Positions 1-9,028 are shown, numbered from the stretch's first letter. The stretch is DNA of 27,321 nt from CAZBWP01 sp964630265 (GCA_964630265.1 CAZVRW010000042.1:1-27321); one strand, 5' to 3'. Notes: generated by a model not told the origin, from the letters alone. Numbers and translations: made by a program.

Positions 1-492
1 TCTCGATCGGCGGGGTCCGTCTCCTGCTGGAGCTGAACCACCGCGTCCTTTGCGGCAAGCAGCCCGATCGGCGGGCAGGCTACGCCGAGCACCTGCACGC
101 GACGCAGGAGCGCTTCCTTACCGACCACGCCCCAGGGCGCGGGGGGCTTCTGCGAATGGGCGGCCATAGTGCGCGGGCATTCGCCGAGGCGCTTCGCCGC
201 CGCGGTGTTCGTGCGCATGGTGAGTGCGCCGCAACTTTTCCTCGAGGGCAATCAGCGCACGGCGACGCTCGCCGCCAGCCACGTTCTCGTGCGTTCGGGG
301 CTGCCGCCTCTCGTGGTGACCACCGAGACACGCGCTTCCTTCGCCGCGATCGCCGCCTCGGCCCGGGCAACCGACCGCGATCATTGGAGCTCGCCCGTCC
401 TCATCTGGCTCGTTCGAAGGCGGATGAAGCGCTTCCTCGATACGGTCCTCGACCCCCGCTTCCTGCGCGTTGAGGGCGCTGCCGTCCCATAG
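1..492 (+). pseudogene. Fic-like protein, 3' part, apparently frameshifted
   Basis: The gene runs in from the left edge. Positions 3 to about 140 read in one frame (a segment with YAEHLHATQERF), and about 145 to the TAG at 490-492 reads in the next frame over. The two join if one base is removed from the six-G run at 141-146. The second part carries QLFLEGNQR (232-258) followed by a helix and SGLPPLVV, the layout of a Fic/DOC core (HxFxxGNxR). Known Fic enzymes transfer AMP or other phosphate-containing groups to proteins and need the motif His; here that position is Gln (codon 232-234). It is therefore either a member of a Fic-like family that normally lacks the His, or a decayed copy. The frameshift could be real or a sequencing slip in the G run. 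Its function cannot be told from this fragment. Confidence 0.6.
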
Positions 493-546
493 GCGCGGCG
501 GCTCGCCAGGGGGTCGAAAGCATCCGCCGACCGGTCAGGCCCGTGG

Positions 547-1617
547 TCAGGACGCGGGTGACGCGGAGCCGACGACGATCTTATCGACGAGCGAGAGTGC
601 GCGCTCGCGCATCTCTGGAGGAAGCGGGGTGTAGTGCAGGTCCGGAGCGTGGCGCTGGCCCTCGGTCAGGGTCCAACGCAAATAGGCGACGAGCGCCGCA
701 GCCCTCTTCGGGTCGTCGAGATAGGTCAGGTCGCGATAGACGAGCATGTAGGTGAACCCCGCGATCGGCCAGGAAGCGGCACCCGGCGCATCGACGATCG
801 ATGGCTTGATCAGGGCCCCCGGCGTGCCCGGCGTATTCTCCTCTGCCGCCTGAACGCTGTCGTCGGACGGCTCCACGCGCACGCCGTCGCGATTGATCAT
901 CGCCGCGTACCGTAGGCCCGCATTCTGAGCATAGCGCATCTCGACGTAGCCGATGCCGCCCGGGAGCAACAGGATCCGCTGGGCGACGCCGTCGTTGCCA
1001 TCTCCAGACCAAGCCGTGCCTGTCGGCCAGGGGACGCGGGTGCCTTTTCCCACCTCTTTGTGCCAAGTCTCGCTCACGTGCGACAGGTAGTCGGTGAAAA
1101 TCGAGGTGGTCCCGGATCCATCGGAGCGCATGGCCGCGCGGATCGCCAAGTCCGGCAGAGCAGCGCTGGGGTTGAGCGCCTGCAGCGCCGGATCGTTCCA
1201 GCGGCGGATGCGCCCGAGATAGATATCGGCGACGACCGGTCCGCTGAGCATCAGTTCGCCATCGAAGTCCGGCAGATTGTACGCAAGCACCACGGGTCCC
1301 AGGGCCAACGGGATGATCAGCAGATCACCCGGCATGTTGCGCAGTTGTGCTGCGGTAGGTAGCGCGTCCGAGCCGGCGAAGTCGTGCGTGCGTGCCGCGA
1401 TCGCCTCAATTCCGGCGCTCGAGCCGGACGGCTTGTAGTGCAGCTTGATGTCCCTGTGCTCGCGATGGAAAAGCGCCATCCACCGCGAGTACAACGGCGC
1501 CGGAAAGGTGGCGCCGGCCCCGGTCAGTTCGATGGTGTCGGGCAAGCACGCGGCGAGGTGTGCCGCCAAGGTGAACATGATCAACAGCACCGAAACGCAC
1601 CGGCGCAGACGGGTCAT
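547..1617 (-). CDS. pstS: PstS-like phosphate ABC transporter substrate-binding lipoprotein
   Basis: This 356-residue protein matches the PstS family, which binds orthophosphate outside the inner membrane for the PstCAB transporter. The N terminus is a short hydrophobic signal ending in a lipobox-like LAAC (about residues 21-24), so a lipoprotein is likely. Family motifs follow in order: GAGATFPAPLY, the phosphate-contacting SGSSAGI segment, DFAGSD, and RSDGSGTT. The length is normal. The ATG (1617-1615) overlaps the TGA of the upstream antiporter as ATGA, so translation is probably coupled. No pstC, pstA, pstB or phoU is adjacent, which is unusual for PstS. It may feed a Pst permease encoded elsewhere or act as a high-affinity scavenger. 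Family assignment is firm; phosphate specificity is inferred. Confidence 0.9.
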   Translation of the reverse strand: MTRLRRCVSVLLIMFTLAAHLAACLPDTIELTGAGATFPAPLYSRWMALFHREHRDIKLHYKPSGSSAGIEAIAARTHDFAGSDALPTAAQLRNMPGDLLIIPLALGPVVLAYNLPDFDGELMLSGPVVADIYLGRIRRWNDPALQALNPSAALPDLAIRAAMRSDGSGTTSIFTDYLSHVSETWHKEVGKGTRVPWPTGTAWSGDGNDGVAQRILLLPGGIGYVEMRYAQNAGLRYAAMINRDGVRVEPSDDSVQAAEENTPGTPGALIKPSIVDAPGAASWPIAGFTYMLVYRDLTYLDDPKRAAALVAYLRWTLTEGQRHAPDLHYTPLPPEMRERALSLVDKIVVGSASPAS

Positions 1618-3680
1618 CGGGGGGGCTCCGGTTCGACGTCGAGATTGAGCCGTTCGGCAATGTGTGTCGCCACGTCGCTGCCAAGCAGGAGAGACCGCTC
1701 GGCCTCCCTCTCGCTCTCGCGGATCAGTTTACGGAGTTGCCGCTCCTGCACGACGGCGGCAACCGTCGCGAATTTCTCCTCGACGAACCGGATGCGAGCG
1801 TTTGCCATGTCGCGAAGCTCCACGTAGTGCCTGCGGCAAGCCGCTACGTCCTCCGGGTCGGCACGCGAGAACTCCTGCAGACGGTCGATGCGGTCGAGGA
1901 TGGCCGACGCTGCCGTCGCAACGGCGTGCGCCTTTTCGTCGGAGGCGAGAATCCGCGACCATCGACGCTGACCGGCGAAGCGCTCGCCCGGCAACCAGTC
2001 GAAGAAGGTCCGTTGCAGCCACCAGCCGATCCGCGTCGGCAGCGGCTGGCGGGTCGAGTCGGGCAAGTGCGCATGCCCGGTCATGTCGATTTCGTCGTGC
2101 CGCAGGTGCCACTCCAATTCGCGCAGGATCTCCCACGAGATGAACCCGTCGCGGAAATGCTGGCGATAGGCGTGGTGCTGGCTGACAAGGGCGCCGAGCC
2201 AGAGAAGCCGGCGGCGGGTCGCGCGATCGTCACCGATGGAACGGCGCACCTCCTCGAGGCGCTGAGTTGCCGCCTCCAGGCCCTCCCTGAGTTTCCGTTC
2301 CTCTGCGACGAGGATTTCGGCCCCGGCGGCATCGCAGCCTTGCCCGGTGCGGCTCTGCAGGCGCTCCAAGGCCGCCCGTTCGCCGGTCGCGCGGGCATAC
2401 GTGGCGGCGAACTCCACGAGCGGTGCGGGCTTGTCGAGCCCCAAGCGCGCAAGCAGCCAGCCGATCGTGGTCGCATTGACCAACAGCAGGAACAGCGTGA
2501 CACCGAACGCGAAGTCGATGATTTGCCAGCGGTAGGGGAAGTGTGACGGCAGGCTCATGGCGAGCGCCACCGCGATGGCGCCGCGGAGCCCGCCCCACGC
2601 CAGCACCGCCCGATACCGATGATCGATGCGCCGCGTGCCCGGGAGTGCGTTGATCAGCGGCACCAGCGAATAGACAACGAGACCGCGACCGAGCAAGACC
2701 ACGCCAATGACGATCAGCACCGGCAGCAGCAGGCCGTTCACGTTGTTCTGGGCATGGATCACGAAAACGTATTCGCTGAGCCCCAACATCAGGAAGATCA
2801 GGGAGTTCGCGACGAAGGCCGCGTCGTCCCAGAACACTTCGAGATACTCGCGCACCTGCCTCGTGTAGAGCACGGGGCCGTAATAGCCGACGACCAGGCC
2901 GGCGCCGAGAACCGCCATGATGCCGGACGTCTCGAACATGTGGTCGGCGACGATGAATGCGCCGTAGGCACCCACGAGCGTCAGGGTGTTATGGACGAGC
3001 GGTTCGCTGCCGATGATCGGAATCAGGCGGACCAGGAGGTAGCCGAAGGCGAGGCCGATGGCGAGGCCACCGAAGAAGACGACAAAGAACTCGATGATCC
3101 CGTCGACCACCATCTGGACGTCGAGCACGCCGATGATGACGACCGCCAGCAAGATCTGGAAGGTCACGATCGCGGTCGCATCATTGAACACGCTTTCGCC
3201 CTCCATCAGCACCGAGAGCCGTTTGGGCGCGCCGAGGTCCTTGAACAGGGCGATCACCGCGATCGGGTCCGTGGCCGAGATCAGGCAGCCGAAGATGAGC
3301 GCTGAGCCCAGAGGCAGGGGCGTCAACAGGTGCGTGAGGACGCCGATGATCGCGGTCGACAATAGCAGCCCAGGCCCGGCGAGGACGAGGGTCGGGACGA
3401 TGTCACGCTTCAACATGCGCACGTCGGTGTTGAAGGACGACTCGAAGATCAGGACCGGGACGAACAGGAACATGATCATCACCGGCCCGAGCTTCAGTTG
3501 CTCGAGCAGGTGGCCGACATCCGGGAGATCTTCGGCGACGAACGCGACGGCAATGCCGAGGACGACGAGGCCGACGGTGTAGGGGAAGCGCAGCCGCTTG
3601 GTGACCACCGCGGAAACCGCGGCGACGAGGAGCAGCCCGATCACCGCCATCACGGTCCCGACGAAACGCTCTTGGTCCAT
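1614..3680 (-). CDS. CPA1-family Na+(K+)/H+ antiporter with long cytoplasmic tail
   Basis: A 688-residue cation/proton exchanger (Na_H_Exchanger family). Residues 1 to about 415 are a series of hydrophobic helices. The conserved core is visible: ISATDPIAVIALFKDLGAPK (about 135-153), then EGESVFNDATAIV (about 160-172) with the Asn-Asp pair typical of NhaP-type CPA1 exchangers. The last roughly 270 residues are hydrophilic, charged and probably helical, so presumably a cytoplasmic regulatory domain. I place the start at the ATG 3680-3678 because it opens directly onto the first membrane helix; an in-frame codon at 3758 would add 26 residues that look non-coding. Its stop overlaps the start of the PstS gene (ATGA), so the two form an operon. 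Cation preference (Na+, K+ or Li+) cannot be read from sequence. Confidence 0.9.
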   Translation of the reverse strand: MDQERFVGTVMAVIGLLLVAAVSAVVTKRLRFPYTVGLVVLGIAVAFVAEDLPDVGHLLEQLKLGPVMIMFLFVPVLIFESSFNTDVRMLKRDIVPTLVLAGPGLLLSTAIIGVLTHLLTPLPLGSALIFGCLISATDPIAVIALFKDLGAPKRLSVLMEGESVFNDATAIVTFQILLAVVIIGVLDVQMVVDGIIEFFVVFFGGLAIGLAFGYLLVRLIPIIGSEPLVHNTLTLVGAYGAFIVADHMFETSGIMAVLGAGLVVGYYGPVLYTRQVREYLEVFWDDAAFVANSLIFLMLGLSEYVFVIHAQNNVNGLLLPVLIVIGVVLLGRGLVVYSLVPLINALPGTRRIDHRYRAVLAWGGLRGAIAVALAMSLPSHFPYRWQIIDFAFGVTLFLLLVNATTIGWLLARLGLDKPAPLVEFAATYARATGERAALERLQSRTGQGCDAAGAEILVAEERKLREGLEAATQRLEEVRRSIGDDRATRRRLLWLGALVSQHHAYRQHFRDGFISWEILRELEWHLRHDEIDMTGHAHLPDSTRQPLPTRIGWWLQRTFFDWLPGERFAGQRRWSRILASDEKAHAVATAASAILDRIDRLQEFSRADPEDVAACRRHYVELRDMANARIRFVEEKFATVAAVVQERQLRKLIRESEREAERSLLLGSDVATHIAERLNLDVEPEPPR

Positions 3681-4030
3681 CTCGCCACCCGATCCCCGAT
3701 GCCAGAAGAATCCTATCGGCCGCGGTGACTGTTCGGCAAGCGCTCTTCGCACCTGCACAAGGGCGTCACCAAAGGTTCATCCCCTTGGGAGCGAAACGGT
3801 GCGCTTGGCGGTGTCGCATCCTGCGTCTCGGTCGCCTCGGTCGCGATCGAGTAGGACGGTCAGCCGCTCGTCGCCCGCGCCGCCGAGCCGAGACTTTGCA
3901 TCCCGGGTGTCGCTTCGGGAGGCGTGGGGCGTCCCTTCCCGGCACGCGTCACTTGGCGGTGAAAGCAGTGTCCGGACACCGCCGCAGCGTGTCGCGAGGG
4001 GCGCTTGGCCGGGTTATGCGGTGGGCTCGG
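3681..4030. other. Intergenic region between phaC and antiporter gene
   Basis: About 350 bp lie between the phaC stop and the antiporter start, both on the minus strand. Open frames here look like composition artefacts. The one clear element is a 12-bp perfect palindrome, GTGTCCGGACAC, at 3968-3979, about 50 bp downstream of phaC; it has no T tract, so it is a weak terminator or an operator candidate. The antiporter promoter must lie here, but I cannot pick out a convincing one. Confidence 0.4.
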
Positions 4031-5095
4031 TCAGCTTCGTTCGCGAAGCCAAGAGGCAATGCCCAAGGGGATGTCACGCTGTGCCCGGCCACTGACGTAA
4101 ATTCCGATGTGCCCGCCCTTGAAGGTCATGGTCGAGTAATCGGTCGTGCCGACGCACTCCCCCAAAACAACTGAAGATTCGGGCGGAACGAGATGATCCT
4201 CGGTGGCGTATATATTCAATACGGGCATGGTCACCTTTTTGAGATCGACCGTCTGGTCGCCGAGCCGCACGCTCGCTGTCATCAGGCCGTTCTGCTGAAA
4301 GAAATCCTTGACGAACTGGCGGAATGCCTCGCCGGCCTGATCGGGGCTGTCAAAGATCCACTTTTCCATTCTCATGAAATTCTTGACCTGCTGCGGATCG
4401 TCGAGAAGGTTCACCAGGTCGATGTACTTCTGCCCGGTCAACCGATACGGGCGGAGCGACAGAAAGACGACATTGAGAAGCTCGCCAGGGACGTTCCCCA
4501 GTGTCTCGACCATGAGATCGACGTCGATGTTGCGACCCCATTGGCTCAGGAGGTTTGAGCCGGCGTGGAAATCGACCGGCGTGACCATCGTGATCAGGTT
4601 CTTCACCCGCTCCGGATGCAGAGCGCTGTAGCAAAGACTGAACGTGCCTCCCTGGCAGATTCCCAGGACGTTGATGGCCGGCAGGTTATGACGTTCGCAG
4701 ATCGTCTTGGCACAGCGATCGATATAGCCGTTGATATAGTCGTCGAGGCTGAGATAGCGGTCGGCGCCGTCCGGATACCCCCAGTCGATCAGGTAGAGGT
4801 CGATACCGGTCTCCAACAACCGGCGCACCAGCGAGCGATCCTCTTGCAGGTCCGTCATGTAGGGACGATTGACCAATGCGTAGACCATCATCACCGGGAT
4901 CTCGAATGGCGTTTCCACCAGCGGCTTGAACCTGTAAAGGACCAGCTTGTCCTCGCTGTAGACGACCTCCTTGTCGCTGGCGCCGACATCGACCGGTCCA
5001 AGGTTTCCGAGCGTGTTGAGGCCCTTCGTAAGCTTGTCGTTGAACGCGATCAGCTCTTGCATTGCTTCGTCGGGACGCATGGCGAACGGGAGCAT
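4031..5095 (-). CDS. phaC: Class III PHA synthase catalytic subunit PhaC
   Basis: This 354-residue protein matches class III PHA synthase, which polymerises (R)-3-hydroxyacyl-CoA, mainly 3-hydroxybutyryl-CoA, on the granule surface as a complex with PhaE. The lipase-like box GICQGG places the nucleophile at Cys147. The general base and partner are Asp300 (in ATEDHLVPP) and His329 (in GGHIGIYVSG), two residues offset from the known Allochromatium triad Cys149/Asp302/His331. Length of about 355 residues is class III size, well below the roughly 560-590 of class I. phaE lies immediately upstream with a three-base gap, so the two are co-translated. All catalytic residues are intact and I see no truncation. 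Confidence 0.96.
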   Translation of the reverse strand: MLPFAMRPDEAMQELIAFNDKLTKGLNTLGNLGPVDVGASDKEVVYSEDKLVLYRFKPLVETPFEIPVMMVYALVNRPYMTDLQEDRSLVRRLLETGIDLYLIDWGYPDGADRYLSLDDYINGYIDRCAKTICERHNLPAINVLGICQGGTFSLCYSALHPERVKNLITMVTPVDFHAGSNLLSQWGRNIDVDLMVETLGNVPGELLNVVFLSLRPYRLTGQKYIDLVNLLDDPQQVKNFMRMEKWIFDSPDQAGEAFRQFVKDFFQQNGLMTASVRLGDQTVDLKKVTMPVLNIYATEDHLVPPESSVVLGECVGTTDYSTMTFKGGHIGIYVSGRAQRDIPLGIASWLRERS

Positions 5096-5098
5096 GGA

Positions 5099-6475
5099 TC
5101 AACCCTCAGCTGTCGTGGAGTCCGTCGGTTCGCTCTTTGCGGCGGCCGTGCGCTTCGCCGGAGCGGCGGGCTTGCTGACGGCGCCGGCGGCGTCCCTCGT
5201 GCGACGCAATTCTGCTCGAAGCTCTGCGATCTCCGCGGCCAGCTCCGCGGTGGACGGCCCTTGGCTGGGTCCCGGCTGTGCGTGCCGCCCTTCAAGGTCC
5301 CGCGTTATGCGGTTCAACTGACGTTTGAGCTGATGGACGTGCCGATGGGTGGTATCCAGCTCGCTGCGCGTCGGCAGATTGGCGGCACGCGCCATGTTGT
5401 CTGACATGGTCTGGCTGTACCGCTTGAGCGCCATGGCGGCGTTCGTGAGTTGCGCGCTCACCACGCCGAATTCATCGGCCGAGACGGCCTCGCCGTAGGC
5501 CTCTTCAGCGCAGTCCACATACAGGTCGTAGGCTTCGCGCAGGCTTCTCAGCGGTTCGTTCTTCGCCTGCCGCGCCGAGAGGCGCTGCTGCACGAGCCGC
5601 AGCGTGTGTTGGCCAATGCGGACATTGATCTGCGCCAATGCCATCAGCGCCTGTTGGAACTCGAGAACATGGCGCGAGGCCATCTGGCCCTGTTCCTGAT
5701 ACTCGCGAGCATAGCCGAGCGGCGGCATCGCCAAGAACTGCTCGACGCTTTTTTTGCCAGCCTCGCTCAGCTCGCGAAGACTATCCATTTTGGAAACACC
5801 GGACGGGTCACCGGGAACCGACGACAATGACGACATCACGCGGCTCCACATGTCCATCGGCAAGCCGGTGAGGGTCATCATGCCGCGCGCCATGGCGTTG
5901 CCCATGGGGTCGACGGGGCTTCGGCCGCCCTTGGCCGGGGAGCCGTAGAGGCCGGCCCAGGCAGACGTCCAGTCCTGGCCCGCGGCGCCTTGGGCCGTGG
6001 CCTGATGCAGCGACGCGACCATCTGTCGGCCCATGGTCATGAAGCTCATCCACTGATCGGCGATGCTCAGCGAGGCGTTGGCGGTCGCGGGATCGGCGAA
6101 CTGCAGGAAGGGCTTCCACCAGAGGTCGAACCCCGACGGCCAAGCGGTCCCCGATCCTTGGACTGCGCCGGCGCGGGCCTGCGGCTGCGACGCGGCTATC
6201 CAAGCCTCCCCCACGCGGCGTTGCGTATCGGCCCAGGCGTTCATCCAGTTGGTGAGAGAGGCGGGGGTTGCCTGCCCCTCGGGCTGCGCCATCGCCATCC
6301 AGCCTTCGAACATGCGTCGCTGCATGTCCGCCCAGGCAGTCAGCCAGTTCGCTGCCGTGCCGGACGGCATCTGCCCCGCCGGCTGGGCCAGTGCCAGCCA
6401 GCCCTCCCACACTTGCCGCTGCATTTCGGCCCAGGCGTTTACCATGGGCAGACTGGGAATGGGCTGGTCAGTCAT
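5099..6475 (-). CDS. phaE: Class III PHA synthase subunit PhaE, with N-terminal repeats
   Basis: PhaE is the non-catalytic partner that activates PhaC. The family core is recognisable from about residue 230 on, with LGYAREYQEQGQ followed by long helices that end in HRHVHQLKRQLNRI. The protein has 458 residues, about 100 more than the Allochromatium protein as I recall it. The extra length comes from three Trp-rich 33-residue repeats near the N terminus (listed separately) and a tail after the final coiled coil (ELAAEIAELRAELRR) that is rich in Ala, Pro and Lys (KPAAPAKRTAAAK), resembling basic tails of granule- or nucleoid-associated proteins. The ATG at 6475 is chosen because GGAGGG lies about 3 bases upstream of the spacer to it; an in-frame codon at 6535 lacks this. 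It lies 72 bp after the DUF3141 gene and 3 bp before phaC. Confidence 0.9.
   Translation of the reverse strand: MTDQPIPSLPMVNAWAEMQRQVWEGWLALAQPAGQMPSGTAANWLTAWADMQRRMFEGWMAMAQPEGQATPASLTNWMNAWADTQRRVGEAWIAASQPQARAGAVQGSGTAWPSGFDLWWKPFLQFADPATANASLSIADQWMSFMTMGRQMVASLHQATAQGAAGQDWTSAWAGLYGSPAKGGRSPVDPMGNAMARGMMTLTGLPMDMWSRVMSSLSSVPGDPSGVSKMDSLRELSEAGKKSVEQFLAMPPLGYAREYQEQGQMASRHVLEFQQALMALAQINVRIGQHTLRLVQQRLSARQAKNEPLRSLREAYDLYVDCAEEAYGEAVSADEFGVVSAQLTNAAMALKRYSQTMSDNMARAANLPTRSELDTTHRHVHQLKRQLNRITRDLEGRHAQPGPSQGPSTAELAAEIAELRAELRRTRDAAGAVSKPAAPAKRTAAAKSEPTDSTTAEG
6182..6439 (-). repeat. Three 33-residue repeats inside PhaE
   Basis: Residues 13-98 of PhaE contain three in-register copies of a 33-residue unit. 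The core reads AWAEMQRQVWEGWLALAQP, then AWADMQRRMFEGWMAMAQP, then AWADTQRRVGEAWIAASQP. The AW pairs fall at residues 14/15, 47/48 and 80/81, an exact 33-residue (99-bp) period. Copies 1 and 2 are joined by a GQ-rich linker ending in NW. The units look like amphipathic helices rich in Trp and Met. Confidence 0.9.
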
Positions 6476-6547
6476 GGGCCCTCCGGGATAAAGGCTGTCC
6501 AAGGTCGCCGCCCCGACGTCGGGGCGGAAACCCACGATCGTTACAGT

Positions 6548-8875
6548 TTACGCAGACTTATGCGCGGCCATGTCGAACAACTGCTCGATCTGCTTCAGCC
6601 GGTCGGCACGCAGGCCTTCGGGCTTGCCGGTCGCGTTGACCACGGCGCGGATGCGCTCTACGGCGTTCTTCCGCGCCGTAGCGTCATCGGGAAGCATTCC
6701 CGGCAGGGCCGAGATCGCCCCATTCTGATCGAGCAGCAGCGCAAAGAATTGCTCGCGCAGCAGGTGTTTAAACTGCTGCAGCGTCATGTCGCCTGCGTAC
6801 TCCGCCCAGATCTTGTTGAGGACCGCGAACGAGCGCTCGTCGGCGCCAGGCCCGCCGAGGCCGATGTAAACGAGGCTCCGGACGACCGCCTCGCGGAGGC
6901 CGCCGTCGGCGATGCGCGAGCGAAGCTCGTTCATGCGTGCCTGGATGAACGCGATCTCCTCGGGCTCGAGGCCGGGACGGCGCCTGGGCGCTCCGTCGGT
7001 CGCGCGCAGTCCGACCATCGCTTGCAGAACCGGATTGCCATAGGTTGCCAGAAAGATCTGCTCCAGGGTCTGGTCCCGCAGGTCCCGGAAGGCGTCGAGC
7101 GCCGCGACCATCTGCTTGGAGAAGGTTTGCTGCATCTGAACGAACGGGTTGTCAGGCGATGCCGGTGCCCGCTGCTCGCGTACCTGCTCGGCCAACCGCG
7201 CAACCTGTTGCATCATCGGGTTCTCGCTGGAGAACAGCCGATAAGGCATTTCGGACGGGTGGCCCTTGACCACCGTTTCGGAGACCTGATCATTGACCCA
7301 CCCTTTGAGGTAGGGCTGCATCATCGTGCGATAGAGGCCGAGATTGATCTCCGAGACGCGCCGCACGGTCGCGAACCGCCGTTCGTCCTCGACGTTTGGC
7401 TGGACGATCGAACGCACGTCCGCCAGCGACCGGCGTTCGAAGCGGGTGATCCAGTCGCCGTAAACCAACGCTTCCCCGGCCTTCGCCTCCGACTTTGGCA
7501 CGAGCACCGCCTCGTAAATGCCGGGGGGCAGAACGTCGATCAGGTCGATGTTCGACGTGAACTCCTGATGCTCTTTCTTCGCGACGCCGCCAGAGACGAA
7601 GATTCCCAGGTGCCCTACGTCCTTATGCACCGCGTAGACGATCGTTTGCTGGTGAGCCAGGATATCGTCGTCCTTCTGGTAAAGATCCGTGATCCACCCC
7701 AGCGCCTGCTGCGGAGGCGTGATGTTGTCGCCATCGGAGCAGAAGCAGACGATGGGCGAGCGGATGTTGCTGAGGTCGATGCGAACGCCGTCGCTGGTCG
7801 TCAACTCCGCCGTCGCCAAGCGGTTACCGATGAACAGTTCGTCGACAATCCATTGGATCTCTTCGGCGTTCAGGTTGACGTGGCCGCCCCACCACTTCTC
7901 GAACTCGAGGAACCGTTCCGCCTCCGTGTCCACCTGCGACCAGACGTTGTAGTGCTTGGACCAGAACGTGTTGGAGGGATTGAGAGTCTCGAAGTTGCTG
8001 ACGAGGTTGCCGCCGGCGAACTTGCCGCCGTTCATGTCGCAACCGATCGCGGTGAGCCAGCTGCCGCCGAGGAGGCCGCCGGTGTAGCGCATGGGGTTCT
8101 TGCCGCGAACGCCGGCCCAGTAGGAGAGCGGCGCTCCGGCGACGATGATCGGGCCGAACAGCTCCGGCCGCACCGCCGCCAGCATCATCACCGCCCAGCC
8201 GGCCTGACAGTTGCCGATGACGCACGGCTTGCCTTCGGCCTTCGGATGCATCTCGATGACCTTCTCCAGGAAGGTCGCCTCGACGTGCATGATGTCTTCG
8301 ATGGTCTGCCCCGGCATGGGTTCCGGCGTGAAGCCGACGAAGTAGGCGGGATGACCCGCGCGCATGGCCATGCCGATTTCGCTGTCGGCCTTGAACCCGC
8401 CGATACCGGGGCCGTGGCCGGCGCGCGGATCCACGATCACGAACGGCCGCTTGCGCATGTCGAGTTCGACGCCGGCGTGGGGCTGGGCCCGCACCAGAAG
8501 GTAGTTGGCCGGACGCTCAAGGGTCCGACCATCCAGGATCAGGTCCGTCTCGAAGCTAAGCACGTGGGGAACGCGCATCGCTCTTTGCGCATTGAAGTCG
8601 TCACTGCGCCGGCGGAGCATGTCCCAAAACAGGACGGTCCGTTGCATGGCGTCGAGCATGTATTCGCCAACGGGCCCGCCCATCTGCCGCGCGGCAGCCA
8701 TCATATCGGTGCTGGTCTTCTCCATGGCGGCGGTCATGTCACCACCGGCGGGAAAGCCCAAACCGAACGGAATTCCGGCGCCGAACGGCATGAACGCGGC
8801 TGCGGCGTCTGGCGCGCCCGCCTTCGGAGATGGGGTCGTGTCACTGGAGATCAGGCTGAGACGCTCGTCTGGCAT
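6548..8875 (-). CDS. DUF3141 protein, PHA synthase-like alpha/beta-hydrolase
   Basis: This 775-residue protein belongs to the DUF3141 family, often named poly(3-hydroxyalkanoate) synthetase-like; its biochemical role is not established to my knowledge. Residues about 110-430 form an alpha/beta-hydrolase domain that aligns with PhaC at the catalytic positions: GNCQAGW gives Cys223, SDGDNITPP gives Asp383, and GHLGIFVSGG gives His422. The C-terminal roughly 320 residues are helical and specific to this family. The start at ATG 8875 has a GAGGGA ribosome site about 9 bases upstream; a GTG at 8902 lacks one. It is followed by phaE and phaC on the same strand and preceded by a 248-bp gap. Polymerase, depolymerase or acyltransferase activity are all possible. 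Confidence 0.88.
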   Translation of the reverse strand: MPDERLSLISSDTTPSPKAGAPDAAAAFMPFGAGIPFGLGFPAGGDMTAAMEKTSTDMMAAARQMGGPVGEYMLDAMQRTVLFWDMLRRRSDDFNAQRAMRVPHVLSFETDLILDGRTLERPANYLLVRAQPHAGVELDMRKRPFVIVDPRAGHGPGIGGFKADSEIGMAMRAGHPAYFVGFTPEPMPGQTIEDIMHVEATFLEKVIEMHPKAEGKPCVIGNCQAGWAVMMLAAVRPELFGPIIVAGAPLSYWAGVRGKNPMRYTGGLLGGSWLTAIGCDMNGGKFAGGNLVSNFETLNPSNTFWSKHYNVWSQVDTEAERFLEFEKWWGGHVNLNAEEIQWIVDELFIGNRLATAELTTSDGVRIDLSNIRSPIVCFCSDGDNITPPQQALGWITDLYQKDDDILAHQQTIVYAVHKDVGHLGIFVSGGVAKKEHQEFTSNIDLIDVLPPGIYEAVLVPKSEAKAGEALVYGDWITRFERRSLADVRSIVQPNVEDERRFATVRRVSEINLGLYRTMMQPYLKGWVNDQVSETVVKGHPSEMPYRLFSSENPMMQQVARLAEQVREQRAPASPDNPFVQMQQTFSKQMVAALDAFRDLRDQTLEQIFLATYGNPVLQAMVGLRATDGAPRRRPGLEPEEIAFIQARMNELRSRIADGGLREAVVRSLVYIGLGGPGADERSFAVLNKIWAEYAGDMTLQQFKHLLREQFFALLLDQNGAISALPGMLPDDATARKNAVERIRAVVNATGKPEGLRADRLKQIEQLFDMAAHKSA

Positions 8876-9028
8876 GTCACTGTCCCTCTGTTCGGGGGGC
8901 ACCCTGGGTCATGCGGCGGGACGCTTGAAATAACCAAACCCCCCGCACCTGCGACCCACGTGTATTCGTGGCGGCGACCACAATTTACCGCCCGCAGGCA
9001 AAAGTATCCGCCACGGATTGACCCTCTC

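Noticed and set aside
2619..3305. A very acidic, Asp/His/Glu-rich 228-codon frame on the plus strand
   Set aside because: It is the antisense of the hydrophobic antiporter helices; codons for Leu, Ile and Val read as acidic and polar residues on the other strand.
3725..4174. A 149-codon frame in the gap between the antiporter gene and phaC
   Set aside because: It runs into the antisense of phaC, has no ribosome site and has an Arg-rich artefact composition.
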